From positions 14,744,501-14,808,500 of the forward strand of contig OX327710.1 in the NCBI GenBank assembly GCA_946807835.1: DNA of 64,000 nucleotides. The letters run 5' to 3'. The stretch is from Ailanthus altissimus (Eukaryota; Streptophyta; Magnoliopsida; Sapindales; Simaroubaceae). The notes under the pieces are model-generated. The model had not been told where the DNA came from and ran no database searches. It saw nothing but the letters and a program-made list of their open reading frames with translations. A program made the position numbers and the translations under genes. Shown here one piece after another: positions 1 to 10,660 of this stretch; within the stretch, counting starts at the first letter, position 1; every line of letters starts with the position of its first letter.

Positions 1-466
1 TGTATGATTAAAGGTGATGATATGAGTTACATTTTATTATGTTAGCTCGTATCCTTTTCCTTATGCTATTGAGGCTAATTATATCTCATTTTAATCGAAG
101 CTCATATTATATTCATTAATTAAACCGATGATTTAATAAATAGGCAAATCTATCATATATTCACTACAAGTTTTATGTTCTTAGATTTTTTTCATGTCTC
201 ATTTGTTTTGTATATATTTCATTTTTTACGTCATATTCTAATATATAATAAGGTTGTTTTAATATATAACAAAATATTTGAGACATTTAACTAATTTAAT
301 TCGCTTTATTACCAATATATTTTCTTGCTTCGCATTTATTATATTTTAAGCAATTGAATCATTTGAAGTATTGATTATATTGAAATAAATGAAAATTGAT
401 GTAGAGTTGTCAATTTTATTTGAGGATAGATTTGTTTTCGAAACATTTTTAGAAATGACTTTTTTT
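1..466. other. AT-rich non-coding flank
   Basis: No open frame, RNA gene or repeat boundary is recognisable. It is the left host flank of the copia element that follows. Confidence 0.6.
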
Positions 467-471
467 TAAAC

Positions 472-1058
472 TGTGAGAAAGTTGATTAAAAATCATCAGG
501 ATATGATTTGAAGAGCAGTCAAGTGTGTTAGGTGTGCGAGGATTGAAGACGAATGCAAAAGGAGAAAAAAACGCAGGAGGCAGTGCCCAGGCACCGCGGC
601 GCTCAGCATGAGAATCAGTTTCCCGTTTTTGATCAAATTTGTTTTATCTCCCACTTATTTCGAGACTCTCTAAAATGACTCTCACACATTTAGGGTTAAC
701 CTAGGTCATCCTAAAGCCTATATAAAGGCTTTCTATTGGCTTGTAAATATATCTTTGTGATCATAACAATCTTTGCGGTCTTAGTGACATCTTTATGATT
801 CATAGTGAGAGAAATCCCTTGTTTTGCAAAACAGAGTGTATTATTGTGAGTCTTTCTTATAAAAGACATACTTTATGAGTGCCTTGAGATTCATTAATCA
901 GAGAGTGTGATCTTGATTGGCTGTGGACGTAGGCAAGTTGTTGAACTACGTTAATTTCTATGTATTATTCTTCTACCTTTCTCTTTCTAAATTTCTTTAT
1001 TGCTAGTTTCTATATTTTATTACTTGGTATATTTGCTTATTTAATTACTTGTGCTTCA
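472..1058 (+). repeat. 5' LTR of the first copia element (587 bp)
   Basis: It matches, piecewise, the sequence from 5364 to 7388 outside the hAT-like insert. It starts TG and ends CA (1057-1058). A TATA-like box (TATATAAAGG, about 719-728) lies in the expected place, followed by a CTTGTAAA motif that a related LTR at 36.9 kb shares. A GC-rich motif, GCGGCGCTCAG, lies near 595-605. Confidence 0.85.
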
Positions 1059-1064
1059 ATAATC

Positions 1065-1080
1065 TGGTATCAAATCTTGG
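1065..1080 (+). other. Primer-binding site (initiator Met tRNA type)
   Basis: TGGTATCAAATCTTGG, a few bases after the LTR end, is a decayed form of the plant initiator-methionine tRNA complement TGGTATCAGAGC. Confidence 0.7.
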
Positions 1081-1109
1081 TTTTAAGCAGACATAGCCGC
1101 ACCCAAGCA

Positions 1110-1996
1110 TGAGGTAGAGAAATTCAACGAGACGAATGACTTTAATCCGTGAAAGATGAAGGTTAAGGCATTGCTGGTAAGCCAACGGTTAGGCTCGACA
1201 TTAAAGGAGACTACAGCTCTATCTAATAAAGAGGAGAAAATATCAAGTCATCTAAAGCTGAAGCAGAAAGAAGGACCATTCAAGAAACAACTCACTATAC
1301 AATTATTTTGTCATTGAGTAATGAAATACTGAGAAAGGTATCAGGTGAGACGGTGGCGATTGGTCTTTAGAAATTTGGCTCCCATTATATGTAAAAATTA
1401 TTAGCCAATAGATTGTATATAAAGAATAAGCTGTTTTAGCTGTCCATGTCAGAGCGGACGCCGATGAAAGATCTTATAGATGCCTTTAACAAGATCATTC
1501 TTGATCTTAAGTTTAATAACATCAAGATAGAAGATCAAGATAGGGCAATTATCCTGTTGAGTTCACTTCCCAAGAGTTATAAGAGCTTTGTTGATACATT
1601 ACTTTACGGAAGAGAGTTTATCTGTAAGAGGAAAGCCCTCAAACAGAGATGGAAAGGAAAACGGGTTAAGATCGAAGTTTAGGACTCTTAGGAGTGTTAT
1701 TGCTGCGAGAAAGAGAGAAACTTTATAAAGGACTATCCAGAGAAGAAAGCACAAGACAAGAAGAAAGTGGATGCTGCGTTTGCTTATGATGATAGCTACA
1801 ATAGTGCAGAGACTCTAGTCGCTACTGATGGTAAGAATACTAAACAATAGGTTTTTGATTCTAGTTGTACATTTCATATGTGTCCACACAAGTCTTGGTT
1901 TATAAATTTCCAACCTAATAGTGGTGGTAAGATGTTAATAGGTAATGACATTGCTTGTCAGATGATGGAAATTAGTAGTATTAAACTTAGGCTACA
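1110..1996 (+). pseudogene. Copia gag copy 1 with the start of protease (degenerate)
   Basis: This encodes a Gag-like capsid/nucleocapsid polyprotein that would coat retrotransposon RNA in the cytoplasm. The readable stretch at 1446-1682 carries the copia Gag pattern around LIDAFNKIILDLK and ILLSSLPKSYKSFVDTLLY. Around 1690-1735 a CCHC zinc knuckle can be traced as CYCCEKERNFIKDY, with His replaced by Asn and the last Cys by Tyr, so it should not bind zinc. A protease-like segment follows (VFDSSCTFHMCPH near 1853-1891), with the expected D-S/T-G replaced by D-S-S. The reading ends at about 1997, where the sequence jumps into LTR sequence. Several stops interrupt it. It is not functional. Confidence 0.75.
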
Positions 1997-1997
1997 T

Positions 1998-2144
1998 GAT
2001 CCGTCGTAGACATAGGTAAGTTGTAGAACCGCGTAAATTCTATGTGTTGTTTCTTCTATCTTTCTCTCTCTAGATTCTTAATAGCTTATTTCTGCATTAT
2101 ATTACTTGGGGTATATTGCTTGGTTGATTGCTTTCGCTTCTACA
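1998..2144 (+). repeat. Internal LTR 3'-end fragment
   Basis: This repeats the last ~150 bp of the LTR (compare 912-1058 and 7242-7388), including the ACTTGGGGTATATTG stretch, and ends in TACA. It lies in the middle of the element. The junction with the protease sequence at about 1995-2001 shares a TGAT microhomology. Confidence 0.8.
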
Positions 2145-2147
2145 AAC

Positions 2148-2160
2148 TGATATCAAAGCC
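2148..2160 (+). other. Second, internal primer-binding site
   Basis: TGATATCAAAGCC directly follows the internal LTR fragment at normal spacing and matches the initiator-Met tRNA complement with few changes. Confidence 0.7.
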
Positions 2161-2164
2161 AAGT

Positions 2165-3020
2165 TTTGAGTAAACATTGCCACACCCAAGTATGAGGTAG
2201 AGAAATTCAACGGGAGGAATAACTTCAATCTGTAAAAGATGAAGGTTAAGACATTGTTGGTAAGTCAATGGTTAGGCTCGGTATTATAAGAGATTATAAC
2301 TCAATCTAGTAAAGAAGAAAAGACGCTAAAGTTATGTAAGGCTGAAGCAAAAAGAATGGACATTCAAGAAAGAGCTCACAGTACTATCATTTTATCATTA
2401 AGCAATAAAGTGCTGAGGGAAGTAACAGGTGAGACAATGATGATTGGTCTTTGAAAGAAGCTTGATTCCCTTTATATGAAGAAATCATTGGCCAACATAT
2501 TACATATAAAGAAGAAGTTGTATCAATTGGCCATTGTCAGAGGGGACACTGATAAAAAAAGCATATAGACGCCTTAAATAAGATCATTCTTGATATTGAG
2601 TCTATCAACATCAAGATAAAAGATGAATATATGTGATTATCCTGCTAAGTTCACTTTTCTATAGTTATGAGAACTTTATTGATACGTTACTTTATAGTAG
2701 AGAAAGTCTAACGATGAACAATGTAAAATCATCATTAAACTTAAAGTTATTAGAAAAGCAGATCGAGGGCAATGCAGAAAGTCTATCTGTAAGAGAAAGG
2801 CCCTTATATAAAGATGGAAAGGAAAAGGGGCTCAAGATCAAAATCCACGACTCATAGGAAGTGATTGTTGCAAGAAAGAGGGGTACTTCCTAAAGGATTG
2901 TCCAGAAAAGAAAGCATAAGATAAGAAGATAGCGGATGCTACACTTTCCTATGATGATAGTTACGACAGTGTAGAGACTCTAGTCGCTACTGATGGTAAG
3001 AATACTGAACAATGAGTTTT
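2165..3020 (+). pseudogene. Copia gag copy 2 (degenerate)
   Basis: This is a second copy of the same Gag region, closely similar at the DNA level to 1090-1860. It shares the leader (CACCCAAGTATGAGGTAGAG) and the capsid motif MIILLSSLFYSYENFIDTLLY at 2633-2690. The zinc knuckle near 2855-2900 reads SDCCKKEGYFLKDC, with the first Cys replaced by Ser and His by Tyr. Stops are frequent. At about 3028, in the 'VFDS' protease-start motif, the sequence jumps straight into mid-integrase, so protease and the N-terminal half of integrase are deleted. Confidence 0.75.
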
Positions 3021-3027
3021 TGATTCT

Positions 3028-5290
3028 GTATAGGATTGCAAGGCATAGAACAGTGAGATCAACACCACAACAAAATGACATAGCTGAGAGGATGAATATG
3101 ACCCTACTTGAAAGGGTTAGATACATGGTTACTAATGCAAAGATGTCCAAAGTATTTTAGGGAGAAGCTGTAGTAACTGTAGCTTATTTGATCAATAAAA
3201 GTCCTTCATCAGTAATTGACTTCAAGACGCCATAAGAGAAATAGTTTGGCAACCCTCCTAAGTATAATCACCTCAAAATTTTTGGTTCCCCTGCTTTTGA
3301 ACATGTTAAGGAGGGAAAATTAGAATCTAGAACTATCAAAGGGGTATTCATAGGATATTACAAATGAGTGAAAGGATATAAAATGGGTGTAAAAATTTGA
3401 CACTATTAAGGAGTATCATAAGCTGTGATATGACATTCGATGAGACGGCCAAGTTGAAAGCCTCCCAAAAAGATGAGATAGAAGAACCTGTGTTTAAGGA
3501 AGACTTAGTACCCAAGTCAATAGAAGTTGAAGTAGAGCTTGAGAATAGATCTGATATGCCCCCAGATCCTCCAAGTCTACCCAAAGAAAGACTAGGACTC
3601 CTGAAATAGAATTTGAAGTGTACCAGCTAGCTAGAGATAGGTTAAAAAGAATGATTAACCCACCAATCAGGTATGCACAAACAAATGTAGTTACTTACAC
3701 TTTTAATTCTACTTACACTCTTGAATTTGATGAGTCTAGAACATATGGTGAGGCTATAAAGAATGAAAATAAGAAAGAGTAGCAGCAGGCCATAGAAGAA
3801 GAGATTAGTTCTCTTAGGAAGAAAAATACCTAGAAGTTGGTGGAGATACCTAAAAACAACTAGTTGGGTGCAAGTGGATGTATAAAGTGAAGGAGGGAAT
3901 ACCTGTGGATAGTGCCTACGAGATTCAAGGCTAAGTTAGTTGCACATGGTTTTACTTAGAGAGAAGGAGTTGACTTTGATGAGATATTCTCTCCAGTCGT
4001 CAAGCACACATCCATTAGAATTTTATTAGCTATGTGTGTAAACCTTAATTTACATTTAGACCAAATAGATGTAAAGATAACTTTTCTGCATAGAGAACTT
4101 GAAGCGACAATTTAAATGGCACAACCACAAAGGTTTGTAGAGCCCAAAAAAGAGGATCATGCTTATTTGCTGAAAAAGTCATTATATGGGTTAAAGCAAT
4201 CACCTAAATAGTGGTATAGGAGATTTGATGAGTTTATAATGGCTTATGGTTTTAGCAAGAGCAAGTATGACGGATGCGTGAACTTTAAGAACTTAAGTTA
4301 TGGGATGATGTATTTGCTTCTATACGTCAATGATATGCTAATCGCATGTAAGAGCATGGAAGAGATACAGAAACTCAAGAAGCAGTTAAGTTGCGAGTTT
4401 GAGATTAAGGATTTAGGAGTAACAAAGAGAATATTGGGTATGGATATTATGAGGAAAAGAAAAGATGTTATCTTATTGTCTCAATAGCGATATATACTCA
4501 AATCCTAGAGAAGTTTGGTATGTCTAATATAGAGAATGTCTCTACTCTTTTGGCTATGCATTTCAAACTTTCAACAATATAGTTGCTGACATCCGAAGAA
4601 AAAAAACTGCAGATGAGTAAAGTACCGTATGCAAGTGCTATGGGGAGTATCATGTATGCAATGGTTTGCACATGACCAGACATAGCACAAGTTGTGTACA
4701 TGGTGAGTAGATATATGGCGAATCCAAATAAGGATCATTGGCTTGCAGTGAAGTAGATTTTGAGATATCTCAAGAGGACATCGAATCACAGGTTGATGTA
4801 TAAAAGGGATGAGGACAATAGTGTAATGATAAGAGGATACGTAGACTTAGATTATGCAGGTGATCTAGATAAGAGAAGATTGTTGACGGGTTACGTATTC
4901 ACAGTATTTGAGTGTAGTGTATTAGAGATCTGTTCGATAGCATATTGTTGCACTATCTACCACAGAGGCAGAGTACATAGCTATTGGTGAAACTATTAAG
5001 GAGGACTTGTGGTTAAAAAACATATGTGTAAAGGTAATGGCTACTAAAGATGTGAATACCAGTGTGTATTGTGATGGCCAGAGTGCTATATATTTAAGCA
5101 AGCATTAAGTGTTTCACGAGAGGTTTAAACACATTGATGTGTGGCACTATTACATTCGAGGGATTATCCAAAGTAGTAAAGTTAGTATAACAAATATAGC
5201 GTCGTTTGAAAATCCTACTGATATGTTGATTAAACCACTGCCCTCGGTTAAGTTCACTCTATGCAAGAAATTAACTAGAGTTACTACTTT
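3028..5290 (+). pseudogene. Copia pol remnant: partial integrase, reverse transcriptase, RNase H
   Basis: The integrase tail is recognisable at 3028-3360 by 'STPQQNDIAERMN', which contains the catalytic Glu of the DDE triad; the two Asp are deleted. Reverse transcriptase runs from about 3700, with 'ARLVAHGFT' broken by stops and 'LLLYVNDMLIA' at 4310-4350. The catalytic Y-V-D-D box is changed to Y-V-N-D, which would abolish polymerase activity. The RNase H region follows at 4760-5290 (GYVDLDYAGDLDKRR, then 'FKHIDVWHYYIRGII'). Many in-frame stops and shifts show a dead gene. Confidence 0.85.
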
Positions 5291-5351
5291 GTGAGGGTGA
5301 CCGAAGATACGAAGATGAGATATCAATATACCTTGTGAGTGATTTTGAATC

Positions 5352-5361
5352 AAAGAGGGGA
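5352..5361 (+). other. Polypurine tract
   Basis: AAAGAGGGGA lies two bases before the TG of the 3' LTR, the usual plus-strand priming site. Confidence 0.7.
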
Positions 5362-5561
5362 TTTGTGAGAAAGTTGATTAAAAATCATCGAGATATAATT
5401 TGGAGAGTAAGGCAAGTGCATTGGGTGCGTGAGGATCAAAGATATACGTGAAATGAGGCGAAAATACAAGAAGTAGTGCCCAGTATGGGCACTGCGGCAC
5501 CCAAGTCAGAACCTGAGCGCTGCGGCTTCACGTGCTTAACACTGTGGCGCCCAGGCGGGAT

Positions 5562-6881
5562 TAGGGATGGCAAAAAAATTCACAAACCCGCTAAAACCTG
5601 CTCGCGTTGGGAAGGATTTGATAAGGTTTGAAGCGGGTTTGGTATACAAAATTAAAATCCACAACGGATTCGGTACGAGTATGGTTTTGGTGAAAAATTC
5701 GCGGATACCCGCTACGGGTATCCGTACATACTACATTTAAAAAAAATAAAAATATGAGTTGATTGTTTTTGCATTTATTTTTATCTCACATTAAAAAGTC
5801 TAGATTGGATTTGACATTGCTCATACTATTCAATAAAAATAAATAAAATTAGTTCAAAAGGATTAATGATTGTAATAAATTAAAAATAAAATTATAACAT
5901 TTAACATAATTGAAATTAGAACTAAAATATTTAATATTTAATATAATTGGAATTGGATTTGGAATTATAACATTTAACATAATTAAAATTGTAATTGTAA
6001 TTAGAATTAAACATTTAACGCAATTGAAATTGAAAATGAAATTGGATTTAGAATGATAACATTTAATATAATTGAAATTGAAATTGGATTTGAAATTATA
6101 ACATTTAACACAAGAATTATAATATTTAATGTAAATAAAATTAGAATTAGAATTGAAATTAAAATATTTAATGTAATTGAAATTGGATTTGAAATTATAA
6201 CATTTAACTATCGAAATTAGAATTATAATTATAACAATTTAATATAATTGAAATCAAAATTTGATTTAGAGTTATGACATTTAACGTAATTGAAATCGAA
6301 ATTGGATTTAAAATTATGACATTTAACATAATTGAAATCAAAATTGGAATAAGAATTATAATATTTAACATAATGGATATCGAAATTTAAATTATAATTA
6401 TAATATTAACGTAATTGAAATCGAAATTGGATTTGTAGTTATAATATTTAACGTAATTGAAATTAAAATAAAAATATTTAACATAATTGAAATTATAACA
6501 TTTATCGTAATTAAAATCGAGATTAGATTTGAAATTATAACATTTAATGTAATTAAAATTAAAATTAAAGTTAAAATTATAACATTTAATGTAAATAAAA
6601 TTGGAAGTATAATTTGATATTATTTTAATTACTATAATTTAGAATTTTTAATTAAATTAATATTATAATTTTATTTTTTATTATATTAATTCAAAAGCTG
6701 ATTAAAATCCGCGGATAACTTGTTGCGGGTTTGGTAATAGGTACAAACCCGCAAGTGCGGGTTTGGTAACGGTACTCCAAACTTGCAACGGGTTTGAGAA
6801 GGATATGGTATTTTATTTTTTAAGCAGATATGGATATGGTATTGGAGGTATCCGTCCCAAACTCGCCCGCTGCCATCCCTA
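5562..6881. mobile_element. Non-autonomous hAT-like element with internal minisatellite
   Basis: Terminal inverted repeats TAGGGATGGCA (5562-5572) and TGCCATCCCTA (6871-6881) match perfectly over 11 bp. Flanking 8-bp sequences GGCGGGAT (5554-5561) and CGCAGGAT (6882-6889) agree at 6 of 8 positions, as expected for a decayed hAT target-site duplication. Both subterminal regions are rich in GCGGGTTTGG/ACCCGC motifs in opposite orientations, a common hAT arrangement. No transposase frame is present. A second element with the same terminus type is at 42878-49181. Confidence 0.8.
5870..6620. repeat. Degenerate AT-rich minisatellite
   Basis: About 15-20 imperfect copies of a unit of very roughly 40-55 bp, built from TTGAAATTGGATTT, GAAATTATAAC and ATTTAACATAA, fill the centre of the hAT-like element. 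Confidence 0.75.
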
Positions 6882-7393
6882 CGCAGGATGTCCCAATGTT
6901 GTGGAGCTAGGGGCTGGGCGCTGCGGCGCTCAGCGGGACAATCAGTTTCTCATTTTTTATCAGATTTGTTTCGTCTTCCACTAGATTTAGGACTCCTTAA
7001 AACGACTTGTACATATTTAGGGTCAATTTAAGTCTTTCTAAAGTCTATATAATGGCTCCCTATTAACTTGTAAATACATATTTATGATCATAGTAATCTT
7101 TGTGATCTTAGTGACATTTTTGTGATTTTTAGTAAAAGAAACTTCTTATTTGTAAGAGAGAATGTGTTCTCTGTGAGTCTTTCATATAAAAGGCATGTTT
7201 TGTAAGTGTCTTGAAATTAATTAATAAGAGAGTGTGATCCTGATCCATCGTAGACGTAAGCAAGTTGTCGAACCACGTAAATTCTGTGTGTTATTTCTTT
7301 TACCTTTCTCTCTCTAAATTCTTAATTGCTTATTTCTACATTATATTACTTGGGATATATTATATATTTGATTGCTTTCGCTTTTACATAAAC

Positions 7394-8790
7394 CATTGTT
7401 TTAATCATAAATAAATTGATTAACTTTTAGTAGTCAAGAAATTAATAATTAGATAATTATATTTTCGATTTATATTTTCTCTCTCCTTCAAACATTCGAA
7501 TTATTTTTTTCAAAAATAAATAATAAATTTTTTTAAAATATTTTATATTTGTTTTATAAATGTATAAGCATTGAAATATAATGTGAAAAAAGTGAATAAG
7601 AAAGAAAGTAAATAAATGAAAAATAAAATAAATTTTAGAAAAATAACGTAAATAAAAAAAATTAAAAATAGATTCGCGTGCCCCATTCGCACGCAACCAC
7701 TAATTTTTTTCTTTTTTTTATCATATCAACTTATTTTTTAACTAATTTATTTTTTTATTTTCTTTTTCAACTAATCAACTAATTAAGTTGGCCACTTAAT
7801 ATCTTTTTATATTCTTCTTTTTTTAAATAAATAACAACTAATTTCTTTTATTTTTCAATACAATTAGAATAAATAAATAATTAAATAATTAAAGTGTAAA
7901 CATATTTACTTTGAAATATTATTTAAAGAAATATTATATTATTAAAAGAAATAATTATTTAATTAAAAAATTAAAATGACCATTTAACAAATAATAATAA
8001 ATAAAGCAAAAAATTATTTAACAAATTGAGCACTTCGCGCATGCGATGTGCATGAGCAAGACGCCTATTTTGCATTGCCTATCACGCAGCCCGCACATGC
8101 ACTCCACTTGTGTTCACGTATGTGACACACTTGCATGAAATATATATTATTATTTTTATTATTAAATAAATAAATAATTAAAATAATTAATTTAAAAATA
8201 ATAAGTTGTTTATTTATTTATTTACTTAATAAAATAAATAAATAAGTTTTTATTATTTAAGAATAATTCATTAAAATAATTTATAAATTATTTAATTAGT
8301 TGTTATTTATTTAAATTATTAAATAAAATATTTATATATATTTTTTATTTTATTGTTTATATAATTAAAAAGAAAAAAGAAAAAAAAAAAGAAAACATAA
8401 AATAAAAAGAAAACCAATATCAATTAAATTAATTAAAAGAGAAAAAATTAATGATATTTGCACTCGCGCGAATCAAGTCGTGTGAATCAAGTCGCATGAG
8501 AATTTCAATTTTAGAATTTTCATTTTTTTGATTTACTTTATTGTTTTCTCAATTTATTGTATTTCTCCTAAATTAATCCTATTTCTTCTACACTTTATCA
8601 CAATACATTTCCTTATTTAAAAGACAAACACAAACACAAAAACTTCTAAATTTTAAATTTTTTAAAAAATGGTACAAATATTTGGTGAAGAAAAAAATAT
8701 AATTTAAATGTATAATTGTCTAATTATTTATTTTTTAGTTAATAAAATTTAACCCATTAATTTGTGGTTAAAAAAAATGTCATAAAAATA
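7394..8790. other. AT-rich non-coding tract with short GC-rich patches
   Basis: The tract is strongly A/T (many TAAATAAATAATT runs) and broken by short GC patches with palindromic character. These lie near 7670-7700, 8030-8125 (CGCGCATGCGATGTGCATG; GTGTTCACGTATGTGACAC) and 8455-8500 (GCGCGAATCAAGTCGTGTG). The texture resembles 51840-52080. No gene is seen. Confidence 0.5.
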
Positions 8791-9150
8791 TAGAGCATGA
8801 AAAATTCCCTTTATTTTCTATTGATATCTATGATTGATCATGAGTCCAAATTTGGTTTGGCCCTGATGTATCTTCAACTCTTATTAAAGTTGATTAATAT
8901 CCCAATCTTATCATTCTTTGATTTTTCAACTTCTTTTTTTTTTTTTTCAATTTCTGCTATTGTTATTACAGCTTTGAAGCAATTACGTTATATTCTAATT
9001 TATGATAAACAAAATTTAGAATATCCCAAAAAAGATGAAAGATTAGTAGATATCAGTACTGCTAATACCACGACTCTTAATAATAAATAAAAATTTTGAA
9101 TTTTAGATAGTCGTTTGAGTTTTGACTATGCGAAACTTGCATTCAACTAA

Positions 9151-9235
9151 AAGGCTCCTTAACGATGCCAAAAACCAAGAGAAAGGCTCCTTAACGATGC
9201 CAAAAATCAAGAGAAAGGCTCCTTTACGAGTTTCA
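9151..9235. repeat. Short 32-bp tandem repeat
   Basis: AAGGCTCCTTAACGATGCCA starts at 9151 and 9183, and a third, diverged copy starts at 9215. The period is 32 bp with about 2.6 units. Confidence 0.85.
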
Positions 9236-10424
9236 AAATTAGTTCTTTTATTCTCTCTTTAGAGGAATTTAATTTTTGAAAGAAAAAAGATTTCATGCGT
9301 GTCTATATTTTTTTTCTTATAATATTATTAGTTTTATACATTAAGTATAGTGAGTCATAGATAAACATGTTGGATTTGAGTCATTCTATTATATCGAGAT
9401 TATAATTATGGTAAAATATTAAAATTAATTTAAATCGTTGGATTGATATAAATAATTGCACTATTTATACTGTTATTCCAATATTATAGAATAATCCGTT
9501 GGACTTATATAAACAAATTCAACGTTTGAAGACGTTAAATATGTGTTCATATCAAATATATTGGTTAAATGTGCGACATAATTAAGCATTTTATTGTGCG
9601 ATTGTGGGTGAAACTTGGTTTCAGTCCTTTCTTTCATAAAGGAGAAGTAGATTTCTACGAATTTTATTATAGAAGTTTTGATCAACTTCAAACATAGATT
9701 TTTGAATCGCATTATAGTTGATACAATTTCTGTAGTATTAGATAGTTATCTAATAATGTAAATATCCATAGATCCATAATATAAAATTTAATAATTAAAA
9801 AAATGTGTTTTTTTCGATTGATTGTACATTTATATTTTGAGTATTGACCCACTATTTAAATGAGAGAAATTATATGTTATTTTCGATAATTATTTGTATT
9901 ATTCACTTATCGTATATTGTTTTAAAATGGTCCAATAATTTTTCTATTAGTTATGATATCAATATCTTAAAGTCACTTAAGTTTCTTTTGGACATTTTAA
10001 AATAACTAAGAGGTAAGTGAACTTAGTGAGAAACGTGAGGAGTGTAAATGGTCACTAACTTTAAACTTCTTATATATTTTTAGCACCCGTTGGGTTGAAA
10101 AAGAAGTCTAGGATTTATATTTTTTATTTTATAATTTTTTGAAAAGAAAATAATTTGTATCTTTTTAGAAAAGGACAAAAGATCATTATTTTTTAAATAA
10201 ATTATGTCATGCCAAATATGAATTTATTATAAAAAAAAAAGGTAAGAAATGATGTTAAATATGAATAGTATTATATTTATATAATTGTGATATAAATTTT
10301 ACATCTTAATTATATAAATATAGCACTTGAGGGTTTATTAAGTAAATCTTGTGCATATCTCAGATTAAGAGTTTAAGCCATGATGAATATTAAAATAAAT
10401 GATTTAATTTTTTCGTATTATGAG
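9236..10424. other. Intergenic, nothing recognised
   Basis: AT-rich sequence without long frames, RNA genes or element boundaries that I can support. Confidence 0.5.
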
Positions 10425-10660
10425 AATTTTTTAATTTGAGTGAGATATATTTAAAAATATATATATTATTCAAAAAATAATTTTAATAATATAATTTAAT
10501 TATAATATCTTGTACATGTTAATTTTTAATATGAGTGAGTTATATTTAAAAATGTACATATTACTCTTGAAATTTTTTTGATAATATAATTTAATTATAA
10601 TATTCTATACATATTAGTCTTAAAAAATAATATAATTTAATTATAATATCAATAATATAA
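10425..10660. repeat. Tandem duplication with ~96-bp period
   Basis: Units start at 10425 and 10521 (both begin AATTTTT and share GAGTGAG, TATATTTAAAAAT and ATAATATAATTTAATTATAA), with a shorter third partial copy from about 10617. Confidence 0.75.

Larger units (their letters stand above)
472..7388 (+). mobile_element. Degenerate, rearranged Ty1/copia retrotransposon (Tork-like)
   Basis: The element begins TGTGAGAAAG and ends TTTTACA. It is bounded by a perfect 5-bp target-site duplication, TAAAC, at 467-471 and 7389-7393. Order on the plus strand is 5' LTR, primer-binding site, gag copy 1, an internal LTR fragment with a second primer-binding site, gag copy 2, truncated integrase, reverse transcriptase, RNase H, polypurine tract and 3' LTR. 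Integrase before reverse transcriptase is the Ty1/copia order, and the protein motifs resemble the Tork (Tnt1-type) lineage. All frames are broken by stops. The 3' LTR is itself interrupted by a hAT-like element (5562-6881). The lineage call is from motif memory only. Confidence 0.9.
5364..7388 (+). repeat. 3' LTR of the first copia element, interrupted
   Basis: The left part (5364-5561) and right part (6890-7388) together match the 5' LTR at 472-1058. The gap is exactly the hAT-like insertion. The left part has extra variants of the GC-rich motif (GCACTGCGGCACCCAAG, GAGCGCTGCGGCTTC, CACTGTGGCGCCCAG), so its U3 repeat number differs from the 5' LTR. Confidence 0.85.

Noticed and set aside
8797..9090. 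97-codon plus-strand open frame
   Set aside because: It lies in AT-rich DNA, starts in a low-complexity context, has long F/S/I runs, no recognised domain and no support from neighbours. It is too weak to call a gene.
9151..9235. 32-bp direct repeats considered as a CRISPR-like array
   Set aside because: Units are adjacent without spacers, there are fewer than three, and the genome is eukaryotic. It is a simple tandem repeat.
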